Below are positions 21,792-33,481 of a stretch of DNA of 64,000 bases, one piece after another (position 1 is the stretch's first letter; the number at the start of each line of letters is the position of its first letter). Origin of the DNA: Diaporthe sp. PMI_573 (lineage: Eukaryota > Ascomycota > Sordariomycetes > Diaporthales > Diaporthaceae). Where the stretch lies: positions 62,001 through 126,000 of the forward strand of contig JAJTUP010000071.1 in NCBI GenBank assembly GCA_021399435.1. Direction: 5' to 3'. Under the pieces are notes generated by a model. The model was not told the DNA's origin. It worked only from the letters and a program-made list of their open reading frames with translations, and did no database searches. The position numbers and the translations under genes are program-made.

Positions 21792-23947
21792 TCAAGCAGA
21801 CATCTTCAGCTCCTGGGCGAGGATATCGGCAGCCTTCTCCCCGATAGCAAAAGCCAGGTTGGCCGTGTTGGCGGCGACGTTCACGGGAACGACGCTCAGA
21901 TCCGCAATCTTCAAAGCCTCAACGCCGTGGACACCCAAGCCGGGGTCTACGACGCCCCCTTCGCTGAGCGGCGCCATCTTGCACGTCCCACTGCCGTGCC
22001 AATTCTGCGCCAGCGAGGCGCGGACCCACTGTTCGAGTATCGCGTTATCCTCCTCGTTGTAGACTATGTCCTTGACGTCGGCGGGCAACGGCGCTTCTCT
22101 CTTCCTGCACGCGGCGTCCGAGTCGGCGGAAAAGGCAGGGTGCAGAGGTGCATATTCGCCGCGGTAGACATCTAGGCGCCGGACCACCTCGCGTTGCTTC
22201 TTATACAGCCACATGGCCATGGCGTGGTCGAAACCCGAGTGCTCGGACAATATGCCGGTTTTGAGGTCAACCTCACCGTTGATATCCGGGCCTGTGATGT
22301 GGATGTGGCCATGGGAATAAGGGTAGAGGAGGAAGTTGCCAGTGCTCAGAAATTGCTCGTTCTTGTCCGACTCGGGTATTGGGGCAATGAATCTTATGTC
22401 GGTTAGAAGGAACGGCTTGGTCACGTATGGGATTAGTTGGACTCACCCGTTGGCAGTAGAAATGGTGGCGATGGGCCTGTTGGGCTCACTCAGGAAATCC
22501 CGTTCCCAGAGACTGAGAGCAGCTGCGTTGTCTCCCAGAATTAGGCCAATCTCTTCCTCAGTCGGGCGAAGCTTGGAGGTTATCTCGGCAGAGTTCCAAC
22601 CAAGCATCGGCGCCTTCTCGTCTAGAAGTTGTTTGAACGTAGTGTGGCTTTTGAGGAGCTCATCGTAAGTCTCGTTGGGTAGCAAGCTAGTGTAGTACGA
22701 CAGCAACAGCGTGTGATGGTCCCGAAAGTTCTCGCCGACTCCAGGTACATTGGCAACAACATCAACACCTGCGGCTTCAAGGACCTTGACATCACCAACA
22801 CCGGATCGCTCGAGCAGCAGTGGAGTGCCCAAGGTCCCAGCAGATATGATCGTCATTTTTCTCGACTTGATTCTCTGGACATACGTGCTGTTCTGAGCGT
22901 CAACGACGCTACGAATCTCGACGCCGACGGCTCTGCCGTCCTCCACGACTACTCGTAGTACCTCGTGCTCAACGAGTACGTGAAGATTGGGATGTTTCCC
23001 GTCCCTCAGTCGCGGATGTACTGCGATTTCCGAGTCAGTACTCCTTTTTGTATCCGTTTTGTCACGTTCTGGGGCACGCTGCTTCCTCGCTTCAGGTGGA
23101 ACCTCCAGAACGCCTCGGAACTTGACGTATCGGAGTTCTAATATTGTACCCGTGATCAGGACATTAGTATTGAAACTACTCACAATAGCTGTTAGAAGCA
23201 TCTTGACGAGCCCCATCCTTGCTGATGAAACGCAGATTGCGTTGTACTGCTTGGTTAGAGTCCAGGTCTTGAAGGTCGACTGATTCAGGCAAGCCAACCA
23301 TAGCTGCGGCTTTGATGAACTGATCTTGAAGCTGTGTTGGTCCGTATGGCCCCTCTGATATCTGGATAGGCCCATCAAAGCCGTGCGTTTCAGGAGAGCC
23401 TGGACCAAGATATGTTTCAAGCTTGGAGACGAGGTTAGCTGAAGTTTGAGCAGGGTGGGAAATGTCCATGATACCTTCTTCATGTATGGGAGGATTTCAT
23501 CGGCGGACCATCCTGGCATCTTCCAGCCATCCATATCCTCTCGCTGAGCTCGTGTATACGTGAGCATGTTTATGGACGAGCCACCGCCCAGAACGTTTCC
23601 GACGGGAACAACCATCGCCCTATCAGCAGCACTAGACTCCTGCTGCCCCTGATAATGCCTCATCCTTGGGTTTGGCTCCCCAAGATCGAGGATATTCTGC
23701 ATGAAGAATAGCGGATTCGTCACTGCCGGGTCATTCCAGTTATCCTGGCCTCTCTCCACAACCAAAATGGAGAGGCTCGGATCCGCGTCGCTGAGTCTCG
23801 CGGCTACGACGCAGCCGGTCGTTCCACCTGCACCGCAAGTAAGCTCTAGTGCGTCAAGAAGAGCTAGCCAGGAGATCACCCACCTCCTGCAACGATCACG
23901 TCGACCTCATCCAGACCCTCAGGAGCCTGCTTGTAAATACCGCCCAT
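21792..23947 (-). CDS. GMC oxidoreductase, alcohol-oxidase-like
   Basis: Five exons (23947-23884, 23827-23475, 23421-23184, 23020-22447, 22392-21792) give 609 residues. The FAD dinucleotide motif is formed by the first splice (VIVAGGGTTGCVVAARL, residues about 17-33). The GMC signature follows as GNVLGGGSSINMLTYTR. Near the C-terminus the catalytic His is H542 in NWHGSGTCKM and the partner Asn about N585 in VNVAANTANLAF, as in fungal alcohol oxidases. No signal peptide and no SKL/ARF-type peroxisomal tail is seen (it ends KMSA), so cytosolic or unclear. Introns are 56, 53, 163 and 54 bp; the 163-bp one is longer than its neighbours, but the join restores the expected ARQDASNSYLHPRL block. It should oxidise a primary alcohol to an aldehyde with release of H2O2; the exact substrate is unknown. 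Confidence 0.88.
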
Positions 23948-24418
23948 GGCTGATAAGGGCGTCAATGCCACAAACAGAACCCACCAAAGCAGTCCCTTAG
24001 GTTGATGGTTAGCCATTGTCAGTACTTGAGCAAGCCACTTAACAGAAAGATTTACCGAATTAGATCGGGACTTGGTTGACTCAAGTTTGAATGGACTTCA
24101 ATGTGGGTTGTGGCAGGTCTATTATTGCGAGTTCTTCCAGGGGGGGAAATGAATGTCTGCAGTAAGCAGAGGAGACAGGCCAAGGCCCTAAGGAGGCGTT
24201 TATGCGATCAACCAGTTAGGATGCTGTGATAGGAAGTATATGATCAATTATGAGTCGAGGCGGCTAGCCGTGTAAAGCATCCGGGTGAGGCAGGAAGACT
24301 GAATCGCCGCGACCTCCGCGGGCTACTTATGCAGTCAGCAGACACATCCCATTCCATGTCAAATCAAGTGTAGTACCAACGGTAGGCCATAATGACTCGG
24401 AGCAGGATGGAAATCCAT
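23948..24418. other. intergenic upstream of the GMC gene
   Basis: No coding frame is supported. It lies between the GMC start and the tRNA gene and should contain the GMC promoter. Confidence 0.45.
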
Positions 24419-24508
24419 GCGGGGATAACTCAGTTGGGAGAGTGCCAGACTGAAGACAACTTCAGGCATGACATCTGGAAGTCGGCGATTCGATCTCGCC
24501 TCACCGCA
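24419..24508 (+). tRNA. tRNA-Phe (GAA) with a 17-nt intron
   Basis: The fold can be laid out fully: acceptor stem GCGGGGA/TCACCGC with one mismatch, D stem ACTC/GAGT with loop AGTTGGGA, anticodon stem CCAGA/TCTGG, T arm GGCGA-TTCGATC-TCGCC, discriminator A. The anticodon GAA is at 24452-24454. The intron occupies 24456-24472, directly after position 37, the standard eukaryotic place. It contains CTTCAG, complementary to the anticodon region CTGAAG, as expected for nuclear pre-tRNA splicing. A T-rich stretch from about 24512 can serve as the RNA polymerase III terminator. Confidence 0.93.
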
Positions 24509-24511
24509 TCC

Positions 24512-24540
24512 TCTTTTTCATTTTTATTTTATTTTTAATA
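24512..24540 (+). terminator. T-rich Pol III terminator after tRNA-Phe
   Basis: Runs of four or five T (CTTTTTC, ATTTTT, ATTTTA, ATTTTTAA) begin a few bases after the tRNA 3' end. RNA polymerase III stops at such T runs. Confidence 0.6.
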
Positions 24541-24632
24541 AACGCTGGGTCTTTAAGCGTTTACGACTGTATGAAGGGACCCCTACATACTGCTCAAGAA
24601 TCGTACGTACACGGATTAAAAATGAAACCACT
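24541..24632 (+). repeat. dispersed repeat, copy 1 of 3
   Basis: Shares long identical blocks with 28171-28265 and 63725-63813: TTTACNACTGTATGAAGGGAC, CGTACGTACACGGATTAAAA and GAAACCA. It begins with AACGCT and has a GCGTTTA a few bases further, a small inverted pair. This copy starts about 30 bp after the tRNA-Phe gene. Upstream similarity seen in the other two copies is absent here. Confidence 0.75.
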
Positions 24633-25085
24633 TAAAGCATAGCCAAGAGCACTCCAGTGCTGGGCGTCTTAAGCGATTCGCAGCCACGCATTCAATAGAA
24701 GACTCGAACGGTTGCAATGCAGTCTCACTGCATTTCTAGCGTCCGCCACGATCTGCCGTAATACTTGTGACGCGGTCTGCGCTGCCGCTTTCGTGATTAT
24801 GCATTCCTCGGTCCCGGCTCTTCGGGCTTTTAGCAGCACTCGAGCGTTAACTTCGAGGATGCACATGGGAACCAAAATTGTAGCAAATCAGAAAGACTAC
24901 CCATTGTCTTCAATTGCAAGTCCAACCTGAGAAGCACCTCACAGCTGGCAAGAATACTGTTCGGGACTGCTAGACTGTCGATATCGAATGAGGTCCGCGA
25001 TGGCCAGGCATGTCGCGACGTGTGTTTATTCAACTAAAAACGGGCACAATTACTTATCAACAGTACATAGGTAGTATCCTGGAGC
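24633..25085. other. intergenic, no supported gene
   Basis: Short unrelated frames only. Lies downstream of the permease gene. Confidence 0.4.
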
Positions 25086-26869
25086 CTATACCGAAGAAGC
25101 CAGGCGGAGAACAATCTCAACAATATCCTTGTTAGGTCCGGGCCAGTGCCTGCGTCCCCAGACGAACCATGCCACGAGGGCCCCAATCATAACAGCACCG
25201 AACACAGGCCCGCAATAGTTCATGTTTGATGCGCCGACTGGAAGAGTCGTGGGGAACGGAAGCCAGATCATTGCGTATAATGTGTAGGCGAGAGCAAACG
25301 CGTTGACGTACAAGCCGCTACGGCCCATACTCCACTCACTCGTCTGCAGTCCGGTGGTAAGTCGAGTGTGCAAAGTGACACACAAGATGATGGAGTAGCT
25401 GAAGTAGGAGGCGAGTGAGGAGAGAGAAACAATGGCTCCAAGAGCGATGTAGGTGCCGCTGCCAATGTTGAGCAAAGCCAAGAGGGCGCAGAGAACCCAG
25501 GTGAGCAAGACGGATCGTATTGGCACGCGGTATCTGCCATCAACCAGGCTGAAGTACAGTGGCACTAAGATAGATTCATGAGTCAGCTTATATTCAGTGT
25601 TGTGACAAGCACAGCGGTGCCAGCGTGAGAAGGCACTTACAGCCTCCATCCCTCGCCCAGGCCCACGTCAGCCGCGAAGCGGAAGAAAACACCGACATGT
25701 TGCAACCCATGTTGAGCAGTATGAGCCCAGCTCCCAGAAACGTGGTCAGCGCCCGGGAACCGGTCGATGTCAGCAGCAGATACAAAAATGGGTTCGATGA
25801 TGCCATCATGTCGTCAACGTTTGGCATGCAGATCTGCAGTTCGGGAACACCCCGTCAGCGTTCAACCTCTGTCGATGATGTGTCGATGATGCTTCGCACG
25901 AAAACACTAACCGTATAAGTGATAACCGCAATGAATCCCATCACGCCACTGACAACCACGGACCAAAACATGGAGAAGGGGGCAGAACGCCTGGCGTTCT
26001 TGGTTTCCTCGCCCATGTGAATAACACTCTCGAGGCCAACAAATTGCCAGACTTGGGTTAGCAGACCGATATTCCATGCCATGAACTCATTGTCCCACCC
26101 GCCGAGACTGGTTTTCGTGAGCAAAAAGTCGGAACTGTTGCGCGGAGACAGCACCCAGAGGGCTATGATAGTGATCAGGAAGAATATGATGTTCGCAAGG
26201 CCGCATGCCAGCTCAAACCATGGGACGATGCGGAAGAACCAGAGGTTGATGGCTAGGTAAAAGGAAAGAAGCGCGAGCACCAGAAGCGTTGTGTGCCATC
26301 CTCCATTCACATAACCCGGGTTGTTGAGTTGCACTGTCGCCTCGATGGTAACCGCGCCGACGTTGACAGACGAGGCCAGAATGGAGATATATCCAAGCCA
26401 GGTAGACCATCCCTGAATCCAAGTCAAGAACCTCTTCATCCTCGGCGGCGCGAAATGGAAGGTCCAGTAATACTGAGCTCCAGCGATCGGTATGATGGAC
26501 GAGAGTTCAGCGAAGCAAGCAGCCTGTGAGAGAGCGCCCAGGATACAGATGATGTAGTTGAATACATATGCCGCCGGCCCTCCATTGATCATGGCATAGT
26601 ACATGTTACTGCATTGAGAACAAGTTAGCTTCGACGTAATACATTCGACAGGAACCAGCATCATCGTGCACTTACTTTCCCATCCCCATCCATGTAACGA
26701 AATATATCAGGGAGAAGCAAAAGAGCTGGGCCGAAGTGAACAGCCTTCGCGTCCTCGTCTGTTTCTCCAAGATGGAAGCATTTTCAGGCGGCTTGTCCTG
26801 CTTTTCCTGCACGTTCGGCTCTGTGACATTGAGCTTGGACACGCCCAACGCGTAGTCACGGTCAGCCAT
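25086..26869 (-). CDS. APC-superfamily permease, GABA/choline/amino-acid transporter-like
   Basis: Four exons (26869-26676, 26608-25912, 25833-25641, 25564-25086) encode 520 residues. After a charged ~40-residue cytoplasmic N-terminus about 12 hydrophobic segments can be counted, as for fungal Uga4/Hnm1-type permeases. Family-like features are MINGGPAAYVFNYI at the first helix pair, the conserved SSIIPIAGAQYYW in helix 3, GWSTWLGYI, and HMGEETKNARRSAP between helices 6 and 7 (a matching cytoplasmic loop is typical: HMxEE..NA...P). A second conserved region, SRLTWAWARDGGLP, is rebuilt across the third intron. Introns are 67, 78 and 76 bp with GT-AG ends. It should import an amine or amino acid such as GABA or choline across the plasma membrane by proton symport; the substrate is not fixed by the sequence. 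Confidence 0.87.
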
Positions 26870-29092
26870 CGTGAGAGAAGCTGTCTGAGGTCAAACGGGA
26901 GAACAAAAAGGGACGTAAATCGGTTGCTCGCAAAGCAGGATCTGGTTGCCCACTCATCGACCGAACCGAAGAATTTGTAGGATCCGGGCTGCGATGAGCC
27001 GCCTTCGGGTACCTGGACATACATATCCGGCCGAGCCCGCTTGATGCATGTGCATTTTTCCCAGCATGCAACAATTCTACACCAATGAACATGCAGACTC
27101 TGATATGTCTCATCAGGGTGACACTAGGTGGCACAAAGTTTCAGTCTGTTGGTTCTGAGCAGTCAAATTACCTACATATGCCTAACCACGTTCGGTTATG
27201 GGTCCCCTCTTGGCGCATATTGCTCTGGGTGTTTATCTCCGAGCCCACCTGCAGGTAAGGGCTGCTACCAGGAGTGTCATTGGATATAGACATCATGTTC
27301 ACTGTCTCTGACAAAGGTACCCACCCTAATTCCATAATTCGACCCATTCCCGTTTATACGATATGCATGGAGTAAATTATGAACCCCGGGGAGAAATGGC
27401 CATCTCAGTGCGGAATGGGACAGTCGATGGTATTCTGCGCTCGACAGATCATGTTCCCTGCAGCTCTTCGACAGACCTTTCACTCACAAGAGAGTCCTGG
27501 GCAGAACCAAAGGAAGGGAGAAGACGATCAGCATATCAGCCAACGTCACGTCGCCCCGCCGAAGAACCACCGTACCGAGATTCGGCATAACAGTGGAGCT
27601 TATCGTTACACCTCTCACCGGGATACTTCCGCGCAGAATACGGTCCGTGGTACAAGGCTCGTTACACAGCTATCAAATTTACCCTGCACCAACAAGCGAA
27701 GAGCCCTCGGGATCGACGTGATACAACTACCTCTGAAACGCACAAGCCCAAGCATTTCTCGGCGCAGAAAAATTAGTGTACGGAGCCGCCTCATAAGGTG
27801 ATGAAAATCCATCACGATGACGCTTGACATGCTGTTAGTTGTAGAACGGTATCACAAAACCGCACTAGGCACGTAGCAGTAGACGACAGATAGCCGAGGC
27901 CCAAGCTGTTACCTTCCCATTTCAGATTTGGGATTTTCGCCTCGGTGGAAATTTCTGGAAAATGATCTCGTCTCAGGACTTTGCGGTCCATTAGGCTTGG
28001 GCTACTTGTGTTGACGGTTCTAGTCTATGACGCCGCCAGAAGCGATTCTCGCTAGCCTCGTCTGTGCGGCTGTCACAAGGCTGTCTATGGTTTCTTGGCC
28101 ACGTGCCACAGACAATCGTATTCTAAACCTACTGTTATCGGCATTGTTTTTTTTTTTTTTTTGGAAAAAAATACGCTAGAGTGTTCAAGCGTTTACCACT
28201 GTATGAAGGGACCGCCTACATACTGCTTAAGAAGCGTACGTACACGGATTAAAAACGAAACCACCTTTGCGGTCCCTTTCGAGGTTGACTGGCTATGGGT
28301 ATGCTGCAGTGTAGTGCTCTTCTCCTGCGCTTTTTCCCCGTGTCAAAAAATGTCGCTGCTGCTGTGCCGTTTCCCCAAACACCAACAGCCCAAGGAAACG
28401 ATTGGAAACGGGGACTCCTTAGTCTCAATCGGGAGATAAATATCCATTTACTGGCGTATCGGAAAGCTCCTTTGCCTGGGACCCCCTCCAATTGTATCGG
28501 TCTGAGCGCTGTTCCCATGGGTGCCCGAGCGACATGAAGGGATTTGGATCACCGATGTACTTTTGTATGTGTGCGACCAAACTTACGTGACATGTCAAAT
28601 GAAGCATAAGTACTTTCGCTACAGAGGATAGCGGGCCGATACTAGTACCGTGCCCCCACTTCTGAAGACCACAGTATCTGCTCTTGCAAAAGGGCTTGGC
28701 AGGCACAGGTGCAGCATTTACTCCTGAAAGCCGAGCATCACTCGATCTTGTAGATGTACCCTAGCCTTGGAGTTTGGATTAAAGTTTTAGTTTAATAACA
28801 AGGTTTTTCCCAGTGCGATAGGCTTGAGGCCCCGGGTTTCCTTAACAGCACTCTAAGGTAACGTGCTCGATCGACTTTTTCGATCCTCCGAAACGTTGGA
28901 CGGTTGCTTCTGTTGGAAGGATCACGCATACAATGCAAAGGGAAATGTGGTTCCTTTATTTAGCCTTGAAATGTCTTAACATCATTCCCTCCGCTTTTAC
29001 TTCGGACAGAAGTTCCAATCATCCTCAGCACGATCCAGGGCGCCCACGTCGACTCACGATCCGGGCCGTACATGTAGTCCAGTACACCTGCC
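26870..29092. other. 2.2 kb intergenic region with one dispersed repeat
   Basis: Apart from the repeat listed separately and a run of 16 T at about 28147-28162, no gene, RNA or motif is supported. Frames up to 140 codons (27379-27801, plus) lack recognisable features. Confidence 0.45.
28111..28265 (+). repeat. dispersed repeat, copy 2 of 3
   Basis: The core (28171-28265) matches copies 1 and 3. Upstream similarity to copy 3 reaches back to about 28111, with GACAATC and AACCTACTGTTATCGGC shared, so the full element is at least 150 bp. A T run and an A run sit between the two matching parts in this copy. Confidence 0.75.
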
Positions 29093-30551
29093 ATGGGAAA
29101 TTCAGAGCCCCTTTTTGAGTTGGATTCAACCGACCTCAGTGGAGTCCTCCCAGTTGTTACGATTGTCTGTTGTATTGCATGCCTGTTAGCTGTCACTGCA
29201 AAGCTACTGTATCGCTCCAGCTTTCTTTCTTTACGGGACTTCGACTACGCCCTCTTGGTCGGCACGCTTTTGCTTGTCGCCCAGTCCTGCATAGCTGTCA
29301 GCATTGCCCACTTGGGTCTGGGGAAGCACGAGGTCGATGTTGATGTCAAAAGTTTGGACAAGATCCGGAAGGTAATTCTGAGCCAAGTCGCGTGTATACT
29401 GTACGACTAGGGAGGTCCTGGCTGTGCTGACCAACTTCATCACCAGTTACAATATGCATCATCGCTGCTCGGAATCACTGTCTTCGTTTGCACCAAACTC
29501 TCTATGTGCCTTTTGGTCAGGTCCATCAACCCGTACGGCCGAGTCAGCACTGCAACAACGGCCCTTATTGCCCTTGTGATCGCGTGCTTCATCTCCAATT
29601 TAGCAGCTGTGGCGTTCCAATGCCCACTCCCAACCCCATGGCTCGCCACGAATGGGCAAACCTGTCGAGCGATCTATCCAATCCACATATACAGTCTGAC
29701 TTCGAGCTTTGTCACGGATGCCGCCATCTGCCTCCTATCTGTCGCCATGGTATGGAATATCCAGACGGAGCTAAAAACAAAGACCCTCGTCATCGTGCTG
29801 TTCTCCTCCAGGATCCTCTGTGCGGCTTTCATGATACCTGCGATGATGAGGTCATCATATGTGTACAACGGTGAAGGAACCGACTTTACCTGGCTGTCGT
29901 TAGACCACATGATTTGGCTTGAGGTCAGTGTCACTTTTTCCTTGCAACGGATCCCACAACTTTCATGTTTTGGAATGTTCTAGAATGCAACATTTTAGGA
30001 TCCGTAGCAGGACTAATTAACGTCACCATTAGATATCATACCATCTTTCGGTTATCACCGCGTCAATCCCCGGTATGAAAGGAATTTTCGACAGCATGCT
30101 CGGCAGCACAATAGGACTGAACGTCGACACATCATTTGAGATGAACCCGGCGGTCAGAAGCGACAGATTGACAACCACAATAATTAACAATGACTTCTCC
30201 AAGTTCAGCGCCAACAGAAGGTCACACCACGAGGGCTTACCAGGTCCAGCAGTACACGGTTTCCGATCCACGGCTTTCGGCCCAGGTCAAGCTGGCTCTT
30301 CGTCTCTCGACACCCGAGGAAGATCGCTAGATGTGCACAGGGCGTTGGAGAGCAAGGATTGCGATGATGGACAAGGGGAGAGCGTACACGAGTTGATAGA
30401 CAATGCCACCCATGTTCGGCAAGAGGTGGGCGAGCACCGGTCGCGCCCGTCAACGAGGAATTCTCAGGGTAGCATCAGTGCGTCCTGGCTTATGGATGAA
30501 GATGGTAGACCCACGGTCGGAAGACATGCAGACTGTAATAAAGATATCTGA
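29093..30551 (+). CDS. rhodopsin-like (PTH11-type) integral membrane protein
   Basis: Exons 29093-29371, 29447-29923 and 30033-30551 give 424 residues. Seven hydrophobic segments can be placed between residues about 15 and 270: examples are VVTIVCCIACLLAVTAKLL, ITVFVCTKLSMCLL, ATTALIALVIACFISNLAAV and LVIVLFSSRILCAAFMIP. This is the arrangement of the fungal 'rhodopsin domain' proteins related to PTH11, putative cell-surface receptors. No CFEM domain precedes it. The C-terminal ~140 residues are hydrophilic, rich in Ser, Arg and Asp, and probably cytoplasmic. Introns are 75 and 109 bp. Ligand and signalling partner are unknown. Confidence 0.78.
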
Positions 30552-31492
30552 ATATAGACTTGATAGAAGAATCAAGAGATCACGGGTTTGGAGGCAGCGG
30601 CCGAGATTCTCAAGGACAACGTGAGATGGCTCCAAGAAGTCAAGAGAACTAGCGATGGTGCTGGCTCCGCCGCAAACACTCATAATAAGACGAAACCACG
30701 GGAAACAATCACCAAAGAGCTGGTGCCCCACACGAGGACAGCGCCGAAGCCTAGGAGCGCTCGGTCTTAATTGGCAATGACGACTGTCTCGTGTACAAAG
30801 ACTCGCCCCCATATGAGGCAATGCTTGCTATAGCAGACTATGCAGATGACACACCATCACCGTCCCTGAAGCCACGACCCAGGCCCTGTCACGGTCTCCG
30901 AGGTCTTAGATGCCTGGCTCCTTGGCCGGTCACGCTATTGGTCGCTGCCAGCTGACCGGCGTTTCTCTGTTGAGGCTAAGGGGTCATCACTTGACCGTGG
31001 TACATATTGCCGCCTAGAACGTCACTGATTCCTTCTACATAGACACAGGAATAGGGCTTGAAATGGCTACACGGGAACAGATGCGTATCCTCATGGAAAT
31101 TCGTAAGATGATATGGCACAGCGCCTCTATGGCCGTTGTAACAATCCACTGAAACGCGACGAGGTACCTAAGTATGCATGGGTGATCCCCGCTCTAACCT
31201 GATATGACATCCGCCGGTTTGTTTCTTTACACCGAATTTCCCGATCAACGTTGCATCGTCAAATCCTCTATTGGCAATCCCTGGACCGTGGCACCGTGGC
31301 AGCGTGGCCAGCACACGCGGGCGATCGCAGCTCGGTTTGCCACGTACCGACTCCTCATTCTCTACACAAACGATGGGAACGCGGTTCTAATCAACCAGAA
31401 CTCCAAGTGGTCCCGAATCGTCAGAACTCGGCATTGCTGTAGATCTCTAGGTATCGCCGGGGTAAGGAAATCCAAACGCTGTCTTCGCAAAC
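30552..31492. other. intergenic, no supported gene
   Basis: Holds the 3' end of the rhodopsin-like gene and the upstream region of the fucosidase. Overlapping short frames show no motif. Confidence 0.45.
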
Positions 31493-33046
31493 ATGGTAAA
31501 ATCATCAAACTGTCTTGCACCTAGCTGGTGCCACAATTTCCTCCTTACCTTGGTTTGTTCATGGGCCTTGTTCGCTTTTCCGGCTCATGCCCAAGATGGC
31601 CCGCCAGCAGAATATCTCCGTGTGCCTTCAGAACGACAGGCCGCCTGGCATGAACTAGAGTATTACGCCTTCATCCACTTTGGGCCTAATACCTTCACAG
31701 ACGAGGAGTGGGGAAGAAGCCAGAGCCCGCCAGACGTCTTCAACCCCGTCGGCCTGGACACAGACCAATGGGCCAAGACGTTCGCCGACGCGGGCATGAC
31801 GGGTATGATCCTGACTGCAAAGCACCATGACGGCATGGCGCTTTGGAACACGTCCACAACAACGTACAAGATCGACAACGGCGCATGGGCCAAGAACCGC
31901 ACGGCCCTGGGGATCGACACCAACGTGGTCGGCCTGGCCGCCGCCTCAGCGAAAAAGTACGGCATCAAGTTCGGCGTGTACCTGTCACCGTGGGACATCC
32001 ACCGCGATCCCGCGATGCCCAAGCCGGGACTAGCGGGTACAATCTACGACGAGCCACAGATATTCGGCGACGCGACCGACGGCGACTACAACGCGCTGTA
32101 TGCGACGCAGCTCACGGAGCTCGTGACGATGACGATGGACGACGGCTCCCCGGTCGAGCTGTTCGAGATCTGGCTCGACGGTGCCAGCGGCTCGGACACG
32201 GTGCAAACGTTCAACTGGACGGGATTCCGCGACATCATCCGCCAGCACCAGCCGGATGCCATCATGTGGGGCCACCAGGGCGTCGACGCGCGCTGGGTCG
32301 GCAACGAGGACGGCGTGACGGTCGCCACCAACTGGCACACCATCAGCCGCACGCAGGACGACGCGCGCTACGGCGAGGCGGAGCTGCAGACCGGCGTGCG
32401 GGACGGGCTGTACTGGACGCCTAGCGAGGCCGACGCGCGCATCCGGGACGGCTGGTTCTGGCATGCCAGCGAGACGCCCAAGACGGCTCAGTCGTTGATG
32501 GATATGTACATGCAATCCGTGGCCAGGAGCGTCAACTTGCTGCTTGATGTCCCGCCTGACACGGACGGCCTCATCCAGCAGGGGGATGTTGACTCGCTTG
32601 TGGGCTTCAAGAGACTGCGCGACGCCTTCTTCGACAGGGACATTTTGACACCTGGGCTCAACGCTACTGCGAGCAGTATCCGAGACGGAGACGCGGCGCT
32701 GTATGGGCCGACCAACGTCATCAACAATGACAGCGCTACGTACTGGGCCGTTGATGCTAATGAGACCACGGGATGGGTGGAGATCGATCTCGGCGGCGCG
32801 TACTCGGTGGATGCTTTCATAGTTCAAGAGCACATTGCTTTGGGTCAGCGCATTGGTGGTTATACTATTGAAGTTGGCGTGGACGGGGCGTATGAGACGG
32901 TCGTCAATGGCACTTCGCTTGGGTACAAACGGATTGACAGGTTGGGCGCAGCTGTACCGGCCACGCACATTCGATTCAGTATCACCCAGGCCAACGCCAC
33001 TCCTCTTCTCCAGAGCGTGCAGGTCTTGGGCGAAAGGGCTACCTAA
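31493..33046 (+). CDS. GH29 alpha-L-fucosidase with discoidin-like C-terminus, secreted
   Basis: A single exon of 517 codons starts at ATG 31493. A hydrophobic segment at residues 15-33 ending in AHA is the signal peptide, although preceded by about 14 polar residues. GH29 features are YYAFIHFGPNTF (active-site His near 62), LTAKHHDG at 107-114, and FEIWLDGASGSD with D229 as the likely nucleophile. Residues about 395-517 (ATYWAVDANETTGWVEIDLG) form an F5/8 type C / CBM32-like carbohydrate-binding fold. The split resembles GH29 subfamily B enzymes acting on alpha-1,3/1,4-linked fucose, an inference. It would trim fucose from plant wall xyloglucan or glycans outside the cell. Confidence 0.92.
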   Translation: MVKSSNCLAPSWCHNFLLTLVCSWALFAFPAHAQDGPPAEYLRVPSERQAAWHELEYYAFIHFGPNTFTDEEWGRSQSPPDVFNPVGLDTDQWAKTFADAGMTGMILTAKHHDGMALWNTSTTTYKIDNGAWAKNRTALGIDTNVVGLAAASAKKYGIKFGVYLSPWDIHRDPAMPKPGLAGTIYDEPQIFGDATDGDYNALYATQLTELVTMTMDDGSPVELFEIWLDGASGSDTVQTFNWTGFRDIIRQHQPDAIMWGHQGVDARWVGNEDGVTVATNWHTISRTQDDARYGEAELQTGVRDGLYWTPSEADARIRDGWFWHASETPKTAQSLMDMYMQSVARSVNLLLDVPPDTDGLIQQGDVDSLVGFKRLRDAFFDRDILTPGLNATASSIRDGDAALYGPTNVINNDSATYWAVDANETTGWVEIDLGGAYSVDAFIVQEHIALGQRIGGYTIEVGVDGAYETVVNGTSLGYKRIDRLGAAVPATHIRFSITQANATPLLQSVQVLGERAT

Positions 33047-33481
33047 ATGCATAAATAGTTCATCGTATTCAATCCCATCCAAAACAGTCTTTCAATCTCC
33101 CAGGCCAAAGGAAGTGATGACAAGAATAAGGGGGCTCGCAGTTTACCTCTCCAGGCACAACTGCCATAGCCTTACAGCCAACAAGGTTGACTGCTTTCTG
33201 AGATAAACAAATTTCAGATATAGTCGAAGAAACTTTCTTCGGGAAAGCACAGACAACCATTGGCGATGAAAAGACCTAGAATCGTATTCGCTCTACCATA
33301 GAAAAGCTGATAACCGTGATATGACTGCTGCTATCAACACCTGGGTCGTCCTACGCACTCAAAGCTTGAGAATTCGAGTTACTTGGAAACTGAAACGACA
33401 TCTTCGTGTGACCGATCTCAGCTATCAAGCTCCATTGTCAACTGCTCCATAACATCCCCCCCCCCCTCCGGCCGATTTCCC
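33047..33481. other. intergenic, convergent 3' ends
   Basis: Lies between the fucosidase and the minus-strand eight-cysteine protein. Contains a run of about 11 C at 33456-33466. No gene supported. Confidence 0.45.

Noticed and set aside
31843..33082. Frames on both strands overlapping the fucosidase
   Set aside because: The GH29 frame has catalytic motifs over its whole length; the others are frame shadows in GC-rich coding DNA.
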